Shown: positions 47,931-59,169, numbered from the stretch's first letter. The stretch is DNA of 64,000 nucleotides from Siderastrea siderea (GCA_964030785.1 OZ034968.1:59172899-59236898); one strand, 5' to 3'. Numbers and translations: made by a program. Notes: a model not told the origin generated them from the letters alone.

Positions 47931-48328
47931 GCGACCCCGCCCGGAGGTTCAAACCCTTATCCATTAATATACTAACGTTTACCAAAATGGTACCCCTTTC
48001 ATATACCTAGAGCAACATTGCACCCCTTTCTTATACCTCAAGGTTAAGCCAAAACAATAGATTTTCCTGTAATCGCCACGTTTTCCTCCAGTTTTCAGTC
48101 GTTCTGATTCAGTTGCGTAGTGATTTCTGCCAAAATGTGGCACCCTTTGATAAACTTCGCTTTAGCCACCATTTCTTCCACTTTGCAGCTGATTTTGTGA
48201 CCCTTTCGTATACTAAAATGGCAATTTTCCCTACCCTTTAATATTCTGTGAGCTTAAAAAGGGCACCCCTTTCGGGCGGAGCTTCCCCGTATAACCCACT
48301 ATAGGGAGTACCCCCCCCCCCGGGGGGG
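47931..48328. repeat. Dispersed GTACTCCC/GGGG-bounded repeat, copy 2
   Basis: From GCCCGGAGGTTCAAACCC to AGGGAGTACCCCC and a C/G run. It is closely similar and parallel to 49506-49940 (shared AAAATGGTACCCCTTTCATA, ACCTCAAGG, TCGTATACTAAAATGGC-type blocks). It contains no open frame of note. Confidence 0.8.
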
Positions 48329-48781
48329 GGTCTGTCTATACCGAGTTGCATGGTTGGACGGAAAACTTCAAGAAAAGGAATCTTTACCTTTACGGAGTAA
48401 ACCATATGCGCTTAATTCCTTTCCTCTCACTCTGTCGGAAGAACAATAGACAAACAGGAAAGAAAGATCGCTGCAGTTGTGAAGCGACTTAAAAGTTGCA
48501 AATAGAACCTGGAAAAAATTCACCTTCCAACGGGATTCCCACCTGGGACCTTTGCAGGACAAAGCCTAAGGGCATGTTCATTTAATGTTCTTAAAAACAA
48601 CACAATTATCCGCCAAACCAAAAAAACCAAGCAAACAAAAAACGCGCTCTCAGTGTCTCCTCATGGATTGGACAGCTTTACTTCGATACTACTGTAGGGT
48701 AAATTTTTTTGGAGAGCTATTCTGCTCAGAAATTTGCTGGAAAATTTGAAAATTTTGAAATTGGCTTTCTTTCTTTTAAGA

Positions 48782-49055
48782 GGCAGCATGGCCGAGTGCT
48801 TTAGGGCGCTGGATTTCAACTCAGTGGCCCCTGCCGGGTTCAAATCCCACTCTGGCCACTAGCTGGAGCTGTTCTCGGTAGCCCCGAGTCATACTTGTAA
48901 ATAGACAACTGGTTTAATTGTCTTCGGCTAGTTGGGATTCTTGTTTGTTATGTTTATTTAAAATATTTGTTTCTGTCCTGATTTGTGGGCCACAATGTAA
49001 GCTACTGGGTCACCAGTAATTGTGCCACCCCTATAAAGTCAATTTTTTTCCAATT
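48782..49055 (+). mobile_element. tRNA-derived SINE
   Basis: The head reads as a tRNA-Leu-like unit: an A box TGGCCGAGTGC at 48789-48799 and a B box GGTTCAAATCC at 48837-48847, 37 bases apart, with a CAA-type anticodon loop (TTTCAAC). Acceptor-stem pairing is imperfect, and a non-tRNA body of about 190 bases follows, ending near a T run. So it is a SINE transcribed by RNA polymerase III rather than a functional tRNA gene. Confidence 0.75.
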
Positions 49056-49505
49056 AATTACGTTGTTGTTATATTCAAGAGAAAACCGTTAGTATTCCAT
49101 GTCATTCTGTGCATTCCCCTGTGAATTAGGGAATTGATAAAGCGGGCTGCCAACGTAAGGTGGACGAGACTCAAACACCTCCACCCCACCCCCCCCCCCC
49201 CTCTCTTCACTCGCGGGACAAACGAAATTTCTTCAGCTGGGTCAGAGGGTTTCATTCTCCGACTTGGTGCAGTTGGTGCAGACTGGATTTGTGAAATAAA
49301 CGATGATCTCAGATCCAGAACTGGTCCTGCTTCTGAAGCAAGTACAAAACATGCGTCGATAGCATTACCAAGGTTTGTTTAAATTGCAGTGAGAACAAAA
49401 GGCCTATCCTAGCAAATTTTATCACGGACTGATGGAAACGCTTTTGAATATTCAACACTACCTTATTTTCCTTAGCGACAAGGAACATTAATACTAGGCC
49501 TATGC

Positions 49506-49940
49506 CCCCCCCCGGGGAGGGGGCTACTCAATTAAGTTTTATACGGGGAGGTTCCGCCCGGAGGTTAAAACCCTTACCCTTAAATATACTAATTTTTACC
49601 AAAATGGTACCCCTTTCATACCCCTAGAGCAAAATTGCACCCCTTTCTTATACCTCAAGGATAAGCCAAAACAATAGAATTTCATATAATCCCCACGTTT
49701 TTCCCGGGTTTTCAGTCGTTCTGATTCCGTTGTGTAGTCATTTCTGCTAAAATGGGGTACCCTTTGATGTACTTCGCTTTAGCCACCATTTCTTCCACTT
49801 TGCAGCTGATTTTGTAGCCCTTTCGTACACTAAAATGGCAATTTTCCCTACCCTTTAATATACTACGAGCTTAAAAAAGGCACCCCCTCAGGCGGAGCAT
49901 CCCCGTATGGCCCACTATAGGGAGTACCCCGCCCCCCGGG
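49506..49940. repeat. Dispersed GTACTCCC/GGGG-bounded repeat, copy 3
   Basis: Parallel to copy 2, from a C/G run and TTTTATACGGGGAGGTTCCG to CTATAGGGAGTACCCCG. Both ends carry the ATACGGGG/CCCCGTAT-type inverted words, so this copy looks complete. Confidence 0.8.
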
Positions 49941-50176
49941 CCTATGCCTAAGTTTTTGTATACAGTGCACTGGACATTTTTCGAGAATTCTGCAAGGAGT
50001 TAATGTGCGAACATACCTTCTCAAACTCATTAATAATTCACAAAGAGAAAACAAAGGAAATCACTACCGTGACGGTGGTTTGGATACAGGATCTTAATTT
50101 ACATAAAGTTTTGCGAACTCTTGCCTTGAATTTCTCCAAGAATTATGAATGGTTTGAGAAGCCATATCAAAAACTC

Positions 50177-50294
50177 GAAAGAGTGTTTCATCAGGTATCC
50201 AAACACCTCGAAGTCGGTTAAAAAACTCGGCTGCGCCTCGTTTCTTCAACCCACTTCTCGGCGTTTGGATATCCTGATGAAACACTCTTTCTCG
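50177..50294. repeat. Foldback element with 28-bp arms
   Basis: AAAGAGTGTTTCATCAGG at 50177 with TATCCAAAC is answered by GTTTGGATATCCTGATGAAA at 50266-50294. The spacer is about 60 bases. Both strands show shadow open frames. Confidence 0.75.
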
Positions 50295-51813
50295 TGTTTG
50301 ATATATTACATAACATACAAATATAAGAGCTTCCAAATTCATACCTTAACTGCAAACCGTGATATTCATCGGCATCTCGCACTAATGTCTTTGCATGGCA
50401 CTTTTAGTCTTCGCATTCTTTATAAACTGCGTTACCCTGTGTTACCCTGGTATAAGCCTTAAGAGATATTGTCAGCTGACACTCATTGCCACTTTTGCTG
50501 CATCAAAAGCAAAGTCACTTCTTCTACGTATTCGTGGAAAAGAGTCCTTGGTATTTCTCCATCTCCACTTGATGATGGACCATTTCTTCCCGGGTTTAGT
50601 GTGACATTCTCTAACAATAGCTCCGCTGTGCGCTGCTTCGCGTACTCATCGTGGTTCCAGGTTTGAGTTCAGCTCAATCTTAATTTTTTCAGAAGCGTGA
50701 GGATCAGGATTTGCATTTTATTTTAGCATTTCAGCAAGCCTTGTAGGGAAGCTGAATAGGTAGTCTCCAGACTTTCTGACTCTGGGACGTCTACTTCACC
50801 TTGCTGCAACAAATAACATCAAATTATTGATGGTAAGCCTGAGTAAGATACACGGTGCACGACACCCACAACATTGCGAGCAACATTTGTCCATTCCTGA
50901 TAACACTCAAAGTCTCTGCTTGGAAATTTTTAAGTAACAATTTCTAAGGCGGACATACGCTGAAATTTAGAAGTGGCAAAGACGGATTGCGCAAGATGAA
51001 TCGCGCACGTGCAGGGAAAATGTCACGTGGAACTGACTTACTGGCCACCACCTTGTGGATCCCGCTCCCTGTTCTCCCAAACACTTGCCGCCCCCCTTTT
51101 TCCGGGTTCCCGCTATTCGTCCCCCCCCCCCCCTTCGACAACTTTTTAAAAGAACTTTGAGACTGAGTTGGTTGGAGTCTGAGGAAGGTCACATTTTGAG
51201 AACATTCGTATAACGTACCCAAGGCTGAAATTTAATTAAGATCGTTGTTTTTTTTTGCCATTTGTTTTAAAACTAGGAAGCGCACGAAGAACATTGAACG
51301 TAATAGCTGACGTTCTTCGAGGAAAAAGAATTCCAGAGTAACAAACATGTATACCGTATTACAAATTTTAACTTTATATTACAGTGCATTAAGCTTGATA
51401 TCAGCAACAAAGGTGTTTCATGGTTGGTTTGGTGGCGATTTCATTACTGCAAAACACATTTTTTTCTTAGTTAAATAAATCAAGAACTTTTTGAGAATAC
51501 TCCAGCCTCGTATTATCAAAAAATCAAGAACGTTAAGCTCCAGCTAAAAAATCGAGGTTCTTAACCTTTCCTTCCTGAGTTTTTATACCCTTTTTTTCAA
51601 ACTCGTAAAAATTTACAATGTCCATGAATAACATAACATTTAAAAGGTTTTGATGAGTGCAGTTTGTAATTGATATCGAAGTTGGGAAAGGAATTTGTGG
51701 CTTTGACATCAACTGGCTTAAAACGTCAAAATAAGAAGGTTCGGAAATGCCCCAATATGTAGACGTACTAGGTATACCCCCGACTAAAGCTCATTTTGCA
51801 GCTCTCAGTGATT

Positions 51814-52090
51814 AAAATTTTGGCGTGCTCCCATTGGTAGAAATCGATCACGTGACGCGAGTGTCTCTCCTCAGGGCGCGCCTATCAGGGCATAGTGCCC
51901 GTTTTTGGCAATTCTCGCTCAAAATTTAGCGTTGTACAATAAAAACAATAGAGTCCTTCTGTCTCAGGTCCCATGTGTGATACGTTTCCTCGGAAATTTG
52001 ATGTTCAAACTTCATATTTCAGATTTCCTCAGGCAACCTATCACACGATAGTGCCTTCGACAGAATAACTCTATTGTTTAAATAGAATAA
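51814..52090. repeat. Palindromic MITE, copy 2 of 2
   Basis: Matches 4751-5024 in GTGCTCCCATTGGT, AAATCGATCACGTGACG, GTTGTACAATAA, ATAGAGTCCTTCTGTCTC and CTATCACACGATAGTGCCTT. It has an insertion of about 50 bases (GTGTCTCTCCTCAGGG region) and a shorter middle. Confidence 0.75.
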
Positions 52091-53781
52091 CATGGGCTAT
52101 GTCTCACAACACAAATGTGTAAAATAATGTCAAAAATTGCAGGGGCGGTCAGCCATATCAAATATGTTAGGGGGTAGAGAGTTTTACTCTTGAAATTAAC
52201 TGATCTTTCCAACCTGACTATTTAATAATTTTAGCGGCAAAATGTCATAAAAATAGACCAAATGTTAACTCCTTTATAAAGTTTTTACATCAGTTGACGT
52301 AAGTAGGAGTGAAAGGGTGAAGAAAAAAAGTGCAGTCGAGCGGCCTTCTTTGTAGCCGCCTACGCAGACTTCTTTCGGCTAGTTACGAGCCACGACTAGA
52401 CTACCCTCTTTGAAGAGCCGAAGTCGCGCTTCTAAATTCATCAGTGAAAGCATAACAGAGCTCAAAACTAAAATAGAGGGGTTGGCTTCCAAAAAGATGT
52501 AGTCGGTGGAGGATTGAAACAGTACAATCTGATAACAAATAAATAAATGTATGGTAGGTTTGCCACCGTAAAGAGATTCAAACTGGCTTTTGATGTAAAT
52601 CTGTGGAAAACTTACTGAGGGCACCAGAGGGGAAAATTTAAGCAAAATACATGAAATGTCATCTCCTGTTATTTCAGGTTGTGTGAGGCATGTCATATAT
52701 TTGCGTAAGTTAATAGCACGGGTTGATCTGATCGAATTCTGTAGCTGAAAATTTAAATCGCAAAACATTTTAGAAAACGCAATGTCCGAGCAGTTGTTGG
52801 CTCTCCGAAAATGCTGGCTGACCTTATTTCACTGGCACTCCAAACGACACGTTTGTCCCTCCACAGCAAAAGGAAATTAACGTCTCAGCTTACAAAAGTT
52901 TGAAGTGATATTTCGCCAAAGAAAACTTAAGTTTTTAACCACAACGAATCCGGAATTTCTGAGACCGAAACGATCCGTCGGGCGCCCCCAACTTAAAGCG
53001 CGGTCTGTGTTATGTGAGAATCTCTTGGGAAATATACGCCAAATTGGCATTAATTTCTTCACGTTTCTTTCTTTGATTGTAAGGTATAAATACAAGTAAG
53101 TAGTTAAACCTGAGGCAAGAGTGGACTTACCTTGTGGAGTTTCGGTGGACTTCCGTCAAAACAAGCTCAACCAAACAAACTGATCTATTTTGCATGCACT
53201 GCTTCTCTTGGACAAAATTCTGAATCGCAATTTAAAGCTGAAATAAAATCAATACCACAGTTTGATGAGCTGTCTACTTGTAAGATAAATTGCTAATACT
53301 GGCCTATTTCTTTCTGTTCTTCAGTTAGCCTCGTCCATATTAAAATAGCAATCGTTCTATTCTTAGTTTGACGTGGGTGATATAAAGCAATTGACGTGAA
53401 CTTACTGATTCGATTCAGTGAGTCGCTTGATTAAAATATCTTTTTGCACGCAACGTGTGTAGCCGGGGGAGGCTCCCATATTAGTAAAAGGAACGGGAAT
53501 TTTGAAAGGTGCCCCTAAAAGGTTTCCTCCTCTAGTTTTGAGGACGTGGTTTCATTTTTTTTCTTAAGTACCGATGCTGATAAGTGGTTATGTCTCCAGT
53601 AGTGTTATTCCCGGATTCTACCCTAAAAAAGACCCAAATAATTCTACGAGTAGTCATTTTAGATTTTTGACAGCCCCCCACCCCCCGCGTATTTTATTTC
53701 GCTTAGCAACTCAACAACTTTTCGGGGAACAGAGGTCTCTGAACATGCCACCATACTTCTGCCACTATTTACACTCAAACG

Positions 53782-54567
53782 AAGAAAACCGTGAACACTA
53801 AAAATATTTCTGGAATGTTTATTGTGTTTTGACCAATCACATGCGAGACCTTGTAACCGCAGAAAACAAGTGGGTTTCTCAGTCACGGAATCGAGTTGGT
53901 TCTCCATTTGTTTTGAAAGACCTTCATCTTAACTTACAAGAATTTAAATTGTTATTTCTTTTTATCTGAGAGCCACATGCGCTACGGGAGCGAAAAATGT
54001 GTGAGTGGTCTTTGGCTTGTTGCGGCTGCATTGTAGCAACGACCGTGGACTGTCAAAAGCGGCGTTCGTTATTCTTCAACAGCCTGGTGTACCGTTGCTA
54101 AATTTGAAAATATGTCATTTTCAAAATGTGCAATTACACGTCATAAACTATGATGCTTGAAGGCAGGGATGATTCAGCCTAAATAAATCGACTCAGCTGT
54201 GCTGTCGATGGGCGAATTTGGAGAGAGAATATTGCAGTTTTTACTTCAAGGTGAAATAACTGCCGCTTGAGTTGGTTTTATTTGAAATGTCAGAAACACT
54301 GATCGTTGCGTCGTTTTGTCGAAAAATTGTATTCGGCAAAAGCGCTCAAACCTATTTTCGCTTGCGTAGTGCGTGGGGCTCTCAGATAGAAAGGAATAGC
54401 ACTTCCAATTTCTGTAAGATAAACTGGTGAAGATTAAACCTTGTCGTCGTTCGAAACAACTCGATTCCGTGACTGAGAACCCACTCGTTTTCTGCGGTTA
54501 CAAGGTCTCGCATGTGATTGGTCAAAACACACATTCCAGGAATATTTTCAGTGTTCACGGTTTTCTT
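53782..54567. repeat. Foldback element with arms of about 205 bp
   Basis: Arm 53782-53986 and arm 54364-54567 are reverse complements with few mismatches (for example GAAAACCGTGAACACT against AGTGTTCACGGTTTTC, and CAATCACATGCGAGACC against GGTCTCGCATGTGATTG). The spacer of about 375 bases is unrelated. No transposase. Confidence 0.75.
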
Positions 54568-54620
54568 AATTTGAGTGCAACACGGCTCATCAAAACGGTC
54601 GTGTCTAAAAGTACACACGA

Positions 54621-54734
54621 GTGACCACGAGTGACCACGAGTGACCACGAATGACCACGAGTGACCACGAGTGACCACGAGTGACCACGAGTTGACCACG
54701 AGTGACCACGAGTGACCACGAGTGACCACGAGTG
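54621..54734. repeat. 10-bp minisatellite, GTGACCACGA x 11
   Basis: Eleven near-perfect units and a partial one, with a single one-base insertion (GTTGACCACGA) and one substitution (ATGACCACGA). It directly follows the foldback element. The reading frames on both strands are repeat artefacts. Confidence 0.9.
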
Positions 54735-54747
54735 AGAATGCATCAAA

Positions 54748-55216
54748 AAATTTTGTTGACGTCATGATGACGTCGGCATTACATCATTTTTATCAAATAA
54801 TCACTATTTCACGGCAAACGGACCGTTTCTTCAGACCTTAGCAGCGGAAATCGACATTTACGCCATGTCTGAATGGGGAGGGGGCCTAGGGGACAGACAG
54901 GGAGGGGGAGGGGGGAGAAACCTCCCGCCACCCGCACCCTTTAATCTCGGTTTCCGCCACTTTTCTCTCACTTTCCGCACACTTAAAGCAACGCTTCCTG
55001 CGCTTCCGCCTCCCGTACACTTCCTGCCCTCTTTTCTACCCGGGCTGCAAGCTCTGTCCACCTCCCTTCCCACCCCCACTTCCGAAGGGCGAAAAAAGAA
55101 AGAAAGAGAAAAAGAAAGAAAGAAAGAGGGATAAAATGAGAAATAATAATATAGGAGTGGATATGCATCAAAATAGTTAGCAGACGTCATCATGACGTCA
55201 TCATTACATCATTTTA
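54748..55216. repeat. Direct repeat pair around a purine/pyrimidine tract
   Basis: GACGTCATGATGACGTC...ATTACATCATTTTTATCAA at about 54758-54800 recurs at about 55184-55220 as GACGTCATCATGACGTCATCATTACATC. Both are preceded by GCATCAAAA. Between them lie a G-rich block (54875-54920) and a (GAAA)n run (55095-55130). Confidence 0.65.
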
Positions 55217-56197
55217 TCAAGTTATTAATGTTTAGCCTCGAATAGATCGTTTGTGGAGAATTAAATAAATACAAAGAATACCTTACATTTTCCAAGACCA
55301 CAAGTGAATGCATGAAAGAAAGAATGATTTCCTACATTTGTTCAAAATATCATTAAATTGCGACAAAAAAATTAGGAAATCGACGAAACCGTGTGTTCTT
55401 ACTGCTTATTTTTCTACAAAAATAAAACAAGGTCCATATTCAATTACAAACGAAACAAACAAACAAACAAACACACAATGCCACTGACCACCTATTTTTT
55501 TCTCAAATCGTGAAAATATAGCCTTGCCAAACATGCCAAATGCCGGTCTCTCAATTTCTCGAAGATAAATCTTTGCGAAACTAGATTAAGAGAAATTTGT
55601 GACAGAAATAAATATTCGCGCTATAACAGCGAATACGGAAGGGAACGCCTGGGCGGCACCAGGCTAGTTTGAGATAAGCACTTACAGTCTTCTAAGTCTC
55701 GGTATAACTACCCCCGTGGAATTTCCCACGCTATGAAATTGACCAAATTTTTTCTTTCGCACGAGCCGGCACATTCTTACTACTCGTCACATATTTTTTT
55801 ATCACCGCCGCTGCTGCCGCTGTTGTATGTCCTCGATCAGCCTTTTTAAGAGAAACATTCTCTCAGAAGATTTCACGCCTATACATCAACACAGTGGACT
55901 GCATTTGCGAAATATCATTTTCCTGGAGATTTGTAGCTGCTTGCATTTGGTAAGTAGGATTACGCGACAATGCACGTAACTACATTGGTTATTACACTGT
56001 ACATTTCGTAAAATGTTCAAATCAACATTTAAATCTCACCTTTACAGTGGAAACGATTGCAGTCATTTTACTCTACTCATTTTTGTGATATAGACTGTGA
56101 TGTTTGTATTAGTATCCCATTTTAGTTCGATCCACAATCTCATCTGTTATTTTAAAACGTCTAATGAATAATTAACCATGACCAAGGCAGTAGTTAT

Positions 56198-56395
56198 ATA
56201 GATGGGGGTACGAGCGCACTAGTCAAATTTTCAGCCAAATTTTACCCAAAACTTTTCAGTCAAATATTATCAAATCTTTACCTAAATTTTATTGGAAATT
56301 TTCCTCCAAGCTATATTGATGAGAATACGAGCGCACCTAGTCAAATCTTTACCTAAATTTGACTGGAAACTTTTCAGTCAAATTTTCAAAGTCTA
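56198..56395. repeat. Direct repeat with GGTACGAGCGCAC and AGTCAAATTTT blocks
   Basis: GATGGGGGTACGAGCGCACTAGTCAAAT (in two parts, 56201-56228) recurs at 56318-56346 as GATGAGAATACGAGCGCACC. Between and after these, AACTTTTCAGTCAAAT and TCAAATCTTTACCTAAATTT each occur twice. Confidence 0.65.
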
Positions 56396-56606
56396 TTATG
56401 ACCGTAAGCATAACTTGTCACACCATTTTTATGAATATATCTTTTGTCGTCGAAACAGCTGAGTGATGTTTTATTAAGCTCATAGCTTCCGAGTTGATGT
56501 TTTTCACTTTTGATTAGTCTCATCGTGTGACTTCATACAACAGGGACTTTCCCGAGGAAATGAGTCATCAGATTGTCATGTAATATCAGATAAACTTGTA
56601 TTTGAA

Positions 56607-56669
56607 GTAAAGTTTGCCGGTAAAGTTTGTCGGTGAAGTTTGTCGGTGAAGTTTGTCGGTGAAGTTTGT
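56607..56669. repeat. 13-bp tandem repeat, CGGTGAAGTTTGT
   Basis: Five units (the first two diverged), ending 47 bases beyond the stop of the fibre-like gene. It could lie in that gene's 3' UTR. Confidence 0.8.
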
Positions 56670-56716
56670 TATTTCTTAGAAAAGTAGACTTGTGCTATAT
56701 AATAAATGAAAAATGT

Positions 56717-58405
56717 TTATGGCGCTCTATATTCAATCAACAGTAACAGTTCCGCATTTTTTATAACCGAAGCCAGTTCCACACCCATATGACCAAACGC
56801 CAGTACTAAATTGATATTTATTGCCTGTGATCGAGTTGATTGGGTTGAAGTGTAAGTGATTGATTGAGTTAAATGGTCACTGTGTTTTACTTTTAAAGAA
56901 ATAGGCGTATATCGTCTTTTGAGCTTGAAATAGAGCACTGTTATAGTTAATATGTGGCTATGATTTGGAATAATTATTTTATCACAACCATTCAATAAAA
57001 ATGTGTTCCCGTTTTTCGTATTCAAAATCCCATTTATGTAATGAACGGAACCACGCAAATGATGTCCGTTTAAAGATAAATCTGTTTCCATCACCAATTT
57101 TCCATTCTCAATTACAAAAGCGGTGTCATAGACACTTGGGTCAACGTTTGAAATTGTTTCTTTCACACCATAAACAATAAGATGTCCAATTGTTAAAAGT
57201 GATGGAAAAGTAACGGTACCGTGTAGATCGAGATAAATAAATTGTGGAGGTGAGCTACCCCATCGATGAAAATTGATAACTGTTTTGGTATAGTTTTCGA
57301 ATGTTTTTGTTGCATAATTAGAAATTGAAATCGTAGTGCCTTGCACTGCCACACTCAACTCACTCATTTCCGGCGGAAACCATTCAACTACCAAAGTATA
57401 GTATCCAACAGGAAGTTTATAGAGGTTAAAACCGAGGCGTGATTGGTACTGGTTTGGTGAGCTTTTTTGAAACAGGAGTTTAAGTTGGTAAGCTTTTTTA
57501 TTAATTTGATGTGGAGAATTGGAAAAATCAACAATACCCAAAACCTGAATATTTAATTCACTTGAAGATTCGTCGTCGTTTTCCATTAAATATCTGAAGG
57601 CGTCTTTTTTTTGTCCTGAATTAATAATCTGAGATTCATGAATTTTTTGAGTGACAAGATTTCTCAAATCTGTTATTTCATTTTCCATTAACTCAACATT
57701 AACTGCGGATTTCGAATTTTTTGAATCGGTTTGTAAGTTAATAATTTTATTGTTATTTAAATTCAAGTCTCCCGACATACTTGTTGTGCCATCAAGTTTG
57801 AGATAATTTTTTTGTGAGTTAGTGATTCTCTGAGTGATATATTCTACAGTTGCAACGTCTTTTTGGTTTACTGGAAATTTGACATTGGTGATCGCATTAT
57901 CTTTCATATCGATAGTAGTGTCCTTATCTAATTTTTTCACAAGCTGATTATCAACATATTTTTTATTTACTCCATGGTCTGAATTAACTGGGTCTTTAAT
58001 ATTTGTTATGAAATGGTTGTTCATGTCTAAAGATTGTAGCATAGACCCGCCTTCTTTTTTACTTAAGAATATATTCCGAGCTGTGTTATAAGAGATGGCT
58101 TTATTTGTGTTTCCATGAATTGGGTACGGCTGTGGTTGTAAAATTAAGTCTCCGTTCATAGTTGCTCCTGTCTTTTTCACAAACTGAGTTGTATCCGCAC
58201 TTGGAATCTTAGCTATTTCACTATCTAACTGGCTTTTTGTAACCACATCATTATTGTTGGTTCCTTGTTTTACATTCACTAATTTTTTATTCTGCATATC
58301 ATAATCATTATTAGCATCTAATTTGAATCCAATACCAGGTAAACCTCTAACACCTCTCACAGCTGTAGAATGCTTGTAATTTAATACTCCGTTGTAGAAA
58401 CTCAT
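56717..58405 (-). CDS. Fibre-like virion protein (562 aa)
   Basis: Probable spike or fibre of the virus-like element. The N-terminus has a short collagen-like turn (GVRGLPGIG, residues 18-26). Four segments follow, at about 34-64, 106-135, 145-174 and 184-214, with the pattern [LI]DM-N---[IV]-N[IV]----- then V-KK-[YV]. GDL-L motifs occur at 84-88 and 182-186. This layout is typical of trimeric phage tail fibres and other beta-helical or coiled stalks. Residues from about 250 to 562 look like a globular beta-rich head. It has no signal peptide or membrane segment. It lies 12 bases downstream of the ATPase gene on the same strand, so the two are probably co-transcribed. The fibre role is inferred from architecture and neighbours; I cannot name the family. 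Confidence 0.6.
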   Translation of the reverse strand: MSFYNGVLNYKHSTAVRGVRGLPGIGFKLDANNDYDMQNKKLVNVKQGTNNNDVVTKSQLDSEIAKIPSADTTQFVKKTGATMNGDLILQPQPYPIHGNTNKAISYNTARNIFLSKKEGGSMLQSLDMNNHFITNIKDPVNSDHGVNKKYVDNQLVKKLDKDTTIDMKDNAITNVKFPVNQKDVATVEYITQRITNSQKNYLKLDGTTSMSGDLNLNNNKIINLQTDSKNSKSAVNVELMENEITDLRNLVTQKIHESQIINSGQKKDAFRYLMENDDESSSELNIQVLGIVDFSNSPHQINKKAYQLKLLFQKSSPNQYQSRLGFNLYKLPVGYYTLVVEWFPPEMSELSVAVQGTTISISNYATKTFENYTKTVINFHRWGSSPPQFIYLDLHGTVTFPSLLTIGHLIVYGVKETISNVDPSVYDTAFVIENGKLVMETDLSLNGHHLRGSVHYINGILNTKNGNTFLLNGCDKIIIPNHSHILTITVLYFKLKRRYTPISLKVKHSDHLTQSITYTSTQSTRSQAININLVLAFGHMGVELASVIKNAELLLLIEYRAP

Positions 58406-58417
58406 TTTATTAACTCT

Positions 58418-59062
58418 TCAGATTATTTTAGTGAAATTTTTTGCGTTCAATTTTCGTGGCTTATCAACATACAGAAAAGTGTACGGTTCTTTTGTTGCTG
58501 AGAGGTAGTCGTCTTTGTTGATGTTTAATTCTTGACATATCCTACTCTGTTCATTCTTGCTTGGAAAATCGAAAATGCAGTAATGGGAACAGTTCAATCT
58601 GATGGTTTTGTCTGTATTATAAAAAGACTGAGACAGATAGATACAGCTGCAATTTTTATTTCGAGAGTTCGTGAAATAGTTTCGTATTTCTCGATCATTT
58701 TTTACTCCAGTGTTCAAGTAATCATCAAAAATGATTAACTTTTGGTTTCCATCATCCATTTCATGTAAAGGAATTATCTCACCGTTGCTATCTTCAATGA
58801 TATTATAACCATATTTTTTCGAAAGAGGTTCAAATTTTTTCAACAAATATTGATACTTGTTTTGTTGTAAGTTTTTAGCATATAGATAGACCTTATCAAA
58901 AAATAATAGGGGTTTGTTTATCATGTGAAGCAAAAGATTGGTTTTACCACTCCCACTCGGAGCGCAGATCAACATTCTGAAGCATCTATCAGGCATGAAA
59001 GCATACAACTGGGTGAAACTACTGTCTTTATCACCTTCAACGTCATAGTTTGGTATTTCCAT
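58418..59062 (-). CDS. A32/FtsK-type genome packaging ATPase (214 aa)
   Basis: The Walker A motif APSGSGKT is at residues 34-41. Walker B, LIIFDD, is at 109-114. A further conserved YLSQSF, at 142-147, fits the sensor motif of this clade. The length is typical of the compact packaging ATPases of Polintons, virophages and adintoviruses. The expected function is ATP-driven loading of DNA into the capsid. There is no helicase or transmembrane region. The start is the only good ATG and is preceded by a short divergent promoter region. It is the first gene of the minus-strand unit. Confidence 0.85.
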   Translation of the reverse strand: MEIPNYDVEGDKDSSFTQLYAFMPDRCFRMLICAPSGSGKTNLLLHMINKPLLFFDKVYLYAKNLQQNKYQYLLKKFEPLSKKYGYNIIEDSNGEIIPLHEMDDGNQKLIIFDDYLNTGVKNDREIRNYFTNSRNKNCSCIYLSQSFYNTDKTIRLNCSHYCIFDFPSKNEQSRICQELNINKDDYLSATKEPYTFLYVDKPRKLNAKNFTKII

Positions 59063-59104
59063 TTTATTGATTCACAACAGAATTTTTTCTCAATAATTTT
59101 ATTT

Positions 59105-59152
59105 GACACGCCATGCGACATGCCATGCGACACGCCATGCGACACGCTATAC
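59105..59152. repeat. Four 12-bp tandem units in the divergent promoter
   Basis: Units GACACGCCATGC, GACATGCCATGC, GACACGCCATGC and GACACGCTATAC. Each intact unit holds the near-palindrome GCCATGC. Confidence 0.9.
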
Positions 59153-59169
59153 AAGTTTTTTCATATTCA

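Larger units (their letters stand above)
55217..56716. other. Region left of the virus-like element, no gene seen
   Basis: AT-rich, with no convincing coding frame. It contains two short repeat clusters (56198-56395 and 56607-56669). The left end of the virus-like element should lie in here, but I could not identify a terminal inverted repeat because the other end is outside the window. Confidence 0.5.

Noticed and set aside
48782..48860. Functional tRNA-Leu gene
   Set aside because: The acceptor stem pairs poorly and a SINE body follows, so it was called a SINE instead.
52379..52768. Minus-strand open frame of 129 codons
   Set aside because: No domain, no splice or promoter context, and a length reachable by chance in this window.
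54382..54765. Minus-strand frames with repeated SWSLVVTRGH units
   Set aside because: They are a product of the GTGACCACGA minisatellite, not a repeat protein.
54858..55193. Proline-rich and lysine-rich frames on both strands
   Set aside because: These come from purine/pyrimidine-biased DNA.
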